Positions 61,401 to 64,000 of a stretch of DNA of 64,000 bases are shown here, piece by piece. Position numbers and translations under genes: made by a program. The stretch spans positions 100,730,533 to 100,794,532 of the forward strand of contig OZ023273.1 in assembly GCA_964007475.1 (NCBI GenBank). The letters run 5' to 3'. This stretch comes from Hybos culiciformis. Taxonomy: Eukaryota > Arthropoda > Insecta > Diptera > Hybotidae. Below the pieces are notes generated by a model. It was not told where the DNA came from and ran no database searches. It saw only the letters and a program-made list of their open reading frames with translations. How positions within the stretch are numbered: position 1 is the stretch's first letter; every line of letters begins with the position of its first letter.

Positions 61401-64000
61401 TTCGCTATAAAAACAATAAAAATTATAATTTTCGAGTAGCAAATTTTGCTACAATTCATTTTCTAAACATTTTGGGACGAATTATTATCAAAATTATCTA
61501 AATATGTGCCAAAAAGTACATGCCGAAATTTTAAATTAACTGCAATATTACTGCTAATATAATTAGTTTAAAAAACTGATGTCCGAAAAATTATCACCAA
61601 AAAAAAGTTTATATGTGTACATATACATATTTATAATAATTTTTCAGAATAACAACAATATATGTCATCTTTGAATTTTTTATCGTAACTCCCAAACGAA
61701 TAACTTTAAAATCCATTAAAACTCAACGTCCGTCATCACAAAAGTTCGTATTAATTAAGAGAAATTGTCTTTTAATTGCTACCGAATATTTTGTGTATGA
61801 TTTGTTTTGCAAAATGGAAATAATATTAATTAGGTAAAATATACTATTTTATGTTATATTCAAATAATTTACTAGCAGTTTTTTTCTTATCAAACTATTT
61901 GAACTTGTTATGTTTTCTGTGTTTATCCTTTCCAAACCTTGAATACAAAAGAGACATTAATTCTCAACAGGATAATTTTTTTTTCAATGTATTTTTAAAT
62001 CATAATTTCTATCAACAATCGAATGTGGGAGTATATATTATATGATTTACATATAAAATAACGTACTTGCATTGATGTAATTTTTTATGTTCTAGGATTT
62101 GCATAATGATTTGTTTTTTTATGGGGATTTTTACTTAAATCCTTTTTTTTTTAATTTTTATTTCACTGTTAGAAGATTTAAAAAAAAAAAGAAAATATTC
62201 CGAATACTTAGCTGTTGAAAGTTAATAGCTTTTAAAATATTTACTATAGCGATTTTGTTCTATTTGAACCATTTAGAGTTGGATGCATTTATTTTTGTAT
62301 TTTCCATGTTGTTTTCTACATTCTATTGTTAAATATTATTGCAATAAAATTTTCCATTATATTGAATACTTCCTTTTCTGGGAAATGTGAATTTTTAAAA
62401 GCGGTTTAATCAAAATTAACTACCTACAACACTGTCCTTTAATTTGTTTTTTTTTTTATTTTCACAGCAGAATATATTGTTCTTTTTTGTTATTAAAAAA
62501 ATTCAAATTCATAAGGATTATATTATGTTCAAATATACTATAATATATAAATATATTTGTATAAATGTATGTATGTTTTTATTTTATACAAAAATTTGAA
62601 TAAATGTAAAAAAAAATTTTGCGAGAAAATAAAAAAAAAAACCAGGATTTACAAATGAGATGCATAAAATGTATATATTATTCCTCTATAGATTAACTAG
62701 GTACGGTTTTTTTTGGTGTTTTATTCAGAATTTTAAGTAAATTAGATTTAAACGGCAGAATTTGTTTTTCTCAGTAGTATTGTTTAAATATGTATAGCAT
62801 ATTAATTAGTTTTGTTGAGATATACCTTCTTTGAAACGAGATTTTTTTTGCTAACAAGATTAATTTTTAGGTATAAAAAACCGTAAGATTAATTAGGTTA
62901 GTTCATCTATAACTCAAACCTATGAATATTCGAATACTTTATTCGAAACTAGATCTCTGACCATTCTAGTAGAAACTTTATTACAAATTTTGTTAATATT
63001 AAATGAATAAAATAGTACAAAAATATAAAAACTTTTTGTAGCTATATAAAAGCTTTATAAACTAAATGCCAATAATTTAATGAGCGCGAAAAAATATAGT
63101 TCTTATTAATTATAACAATTATATAATAGTAAGAGTGCAATCCAATTTTATTTTGTTAAAAATAATTGACGGAAACAATAAAAATTAATTATTTACATTC
63201 AAAATTTTAATAAATGTTTTCAAATATACAAAATTTATTGCTTTAATAATTTTAAATTTAATATTTATAACATGTAAATTCATAAATAAATGCAATAAAT
63301 ATTCTATGAATTATATCAAAAATTAATGATTCACAATTCACATAAATTAAAAAAATTTAAATTAATATGATGTATTTGCAAATTTTATTTTAAGTATATT
63401 AAAAATTATTCAGTTGATAATAATGTTCGTTAATGCCATTTCTCTATACCAAAAGAGTTGAAGGTGTAAAAAAGGCGCTCTAGTATGTCTGGATGGCAAA
63501 AATATATTTGTTATGATAACTTTCGTACAAAGTTTCAATACAATATAGAAATTTTTTTACTAAAATTCAAAGTTTATTAAAAAAGTAAATGAAAATTGCA
63601 ATGTAATGGCAAAAAATATTCATATATATGGTCTATCTTCTTCAGTATAATTTTGAACTATTTTTAATCAATTTGGATTAAATTATCTACGGATCTTTCA
63701 TATAATTGAATGTTTGAATCTGAATTTTGTTTTTGCTTTAATAATTTCCAATATATGATTTTTATCGATCTTGATGCCTATTTAAAAGATATTGTGTTAA
63801 AAATTCTAATTGAGAAAAATCACTATTGGGTAAAAGAAAAGTTTCACAAAATTATAGTTTATTGAAAATTTTTTTCTTCATTAATCATAAAAATATTATA
63901 TTCTTTTATTTATTTATGACTTTTATAGAAATACCTTTATTTTTTATTATAGCCACAGTTCATTAATTTATTTACTTAAATCTTGAATTGTCTTGAATTA
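58426..64000. other. A/T-rich non-coding DNA, nothing recognised
   Basis: About 5.6 kb with long A/T runs and an (AAT)n microsatellite at about 60070-60088. Frames at 60256-60543 and 61851-62045 are low-complexity and unsupported. The sequence runs off the window edge without a recognisable feature. Confidence 0.55.

Overview
The window looks like a stretch of arthropod, most likely insect, nuclear DNA. It is extremely A+T-rich, full of homopolymer and short A/T runs, has no operon-like gene packing, and carries remains of typical insect mobile elements: a Copia LTR retrotransposon, a jockey/CR1-type LINE, a Helitron-like element, hAT and TA-inserting MITEs, and long foldback elements. I cannot name the species. 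I found no intact host protein gene, no tRNA or rRNA gene and no CRISPR array. Almost every open frame in the window is an A/T-rich chance frame or a piece of a broken mobile element. The unassigned background is probably intergenic or intronic.

Layout. 1-1531 is plain A/T-rich DNA. 1532-2799 is a 1.27 kb nested foldback element whose arms carry a 21-bp minisatellite. Next to it, 2812-4147 is a degraded Helitron-like element with about eight 107-135 bp tandem units. At 10101-11207 lies a foldback element built from about ten palindromic 38-mers, with a G-rich 65-bp hairpin in its centre; a second copy is at 41596-42362, and both are flanked by direct repeats. Then come a hAT-type terminus (14593-14693), a foldback with a 10-bp target duplication (22578-22982), a TA-flanked foldback (27847-28491, with a half copy at 44780-45071), a hAT MITE with a perfect 8-bp duplication (30660-30915) and a foldback rich in GCGAC motifs (31549-31847).

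From 36801 to about 40990, on the minus strand, is a broken non-LTR retrotransposon (endonuclease, reverse transcriptase, C-terminal tail, poly(A)). It has a stop and frameshifts in each half and a replaced catalytic aspartate. A 997-bp foldback element has inserted inside its endonuclease, with a 3-bp duplication. Around 50410-51205 are inverted ends enclosing a fossil cysteine/histidine zinc-binding domain, perhaps the tail of a DNA transposase. 51333-56021 is a complete-ended Copia element with two LTRs, a primer site like that of Drosophila copia, gag-PR-INT-RT-RNase H order and a 5-bp target duplication, but many stops and frameshifts. It is followed 18 bases later by another foldback (56040-56593). 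A 190-bp TA-flanked MITE sits at 58234-58423. The rest, to 64000, is A/T-rich DNA in which I see nothing.

The striking feature is not a gene system but the density and variety of long inverted-repeat elements: at least seven unrelated foldback families in 64 kb, several with visible target-site duplications, one nested in a LINE, and two present as full and partial copies. If transcribed, each would fold into a long hairpin RNA.
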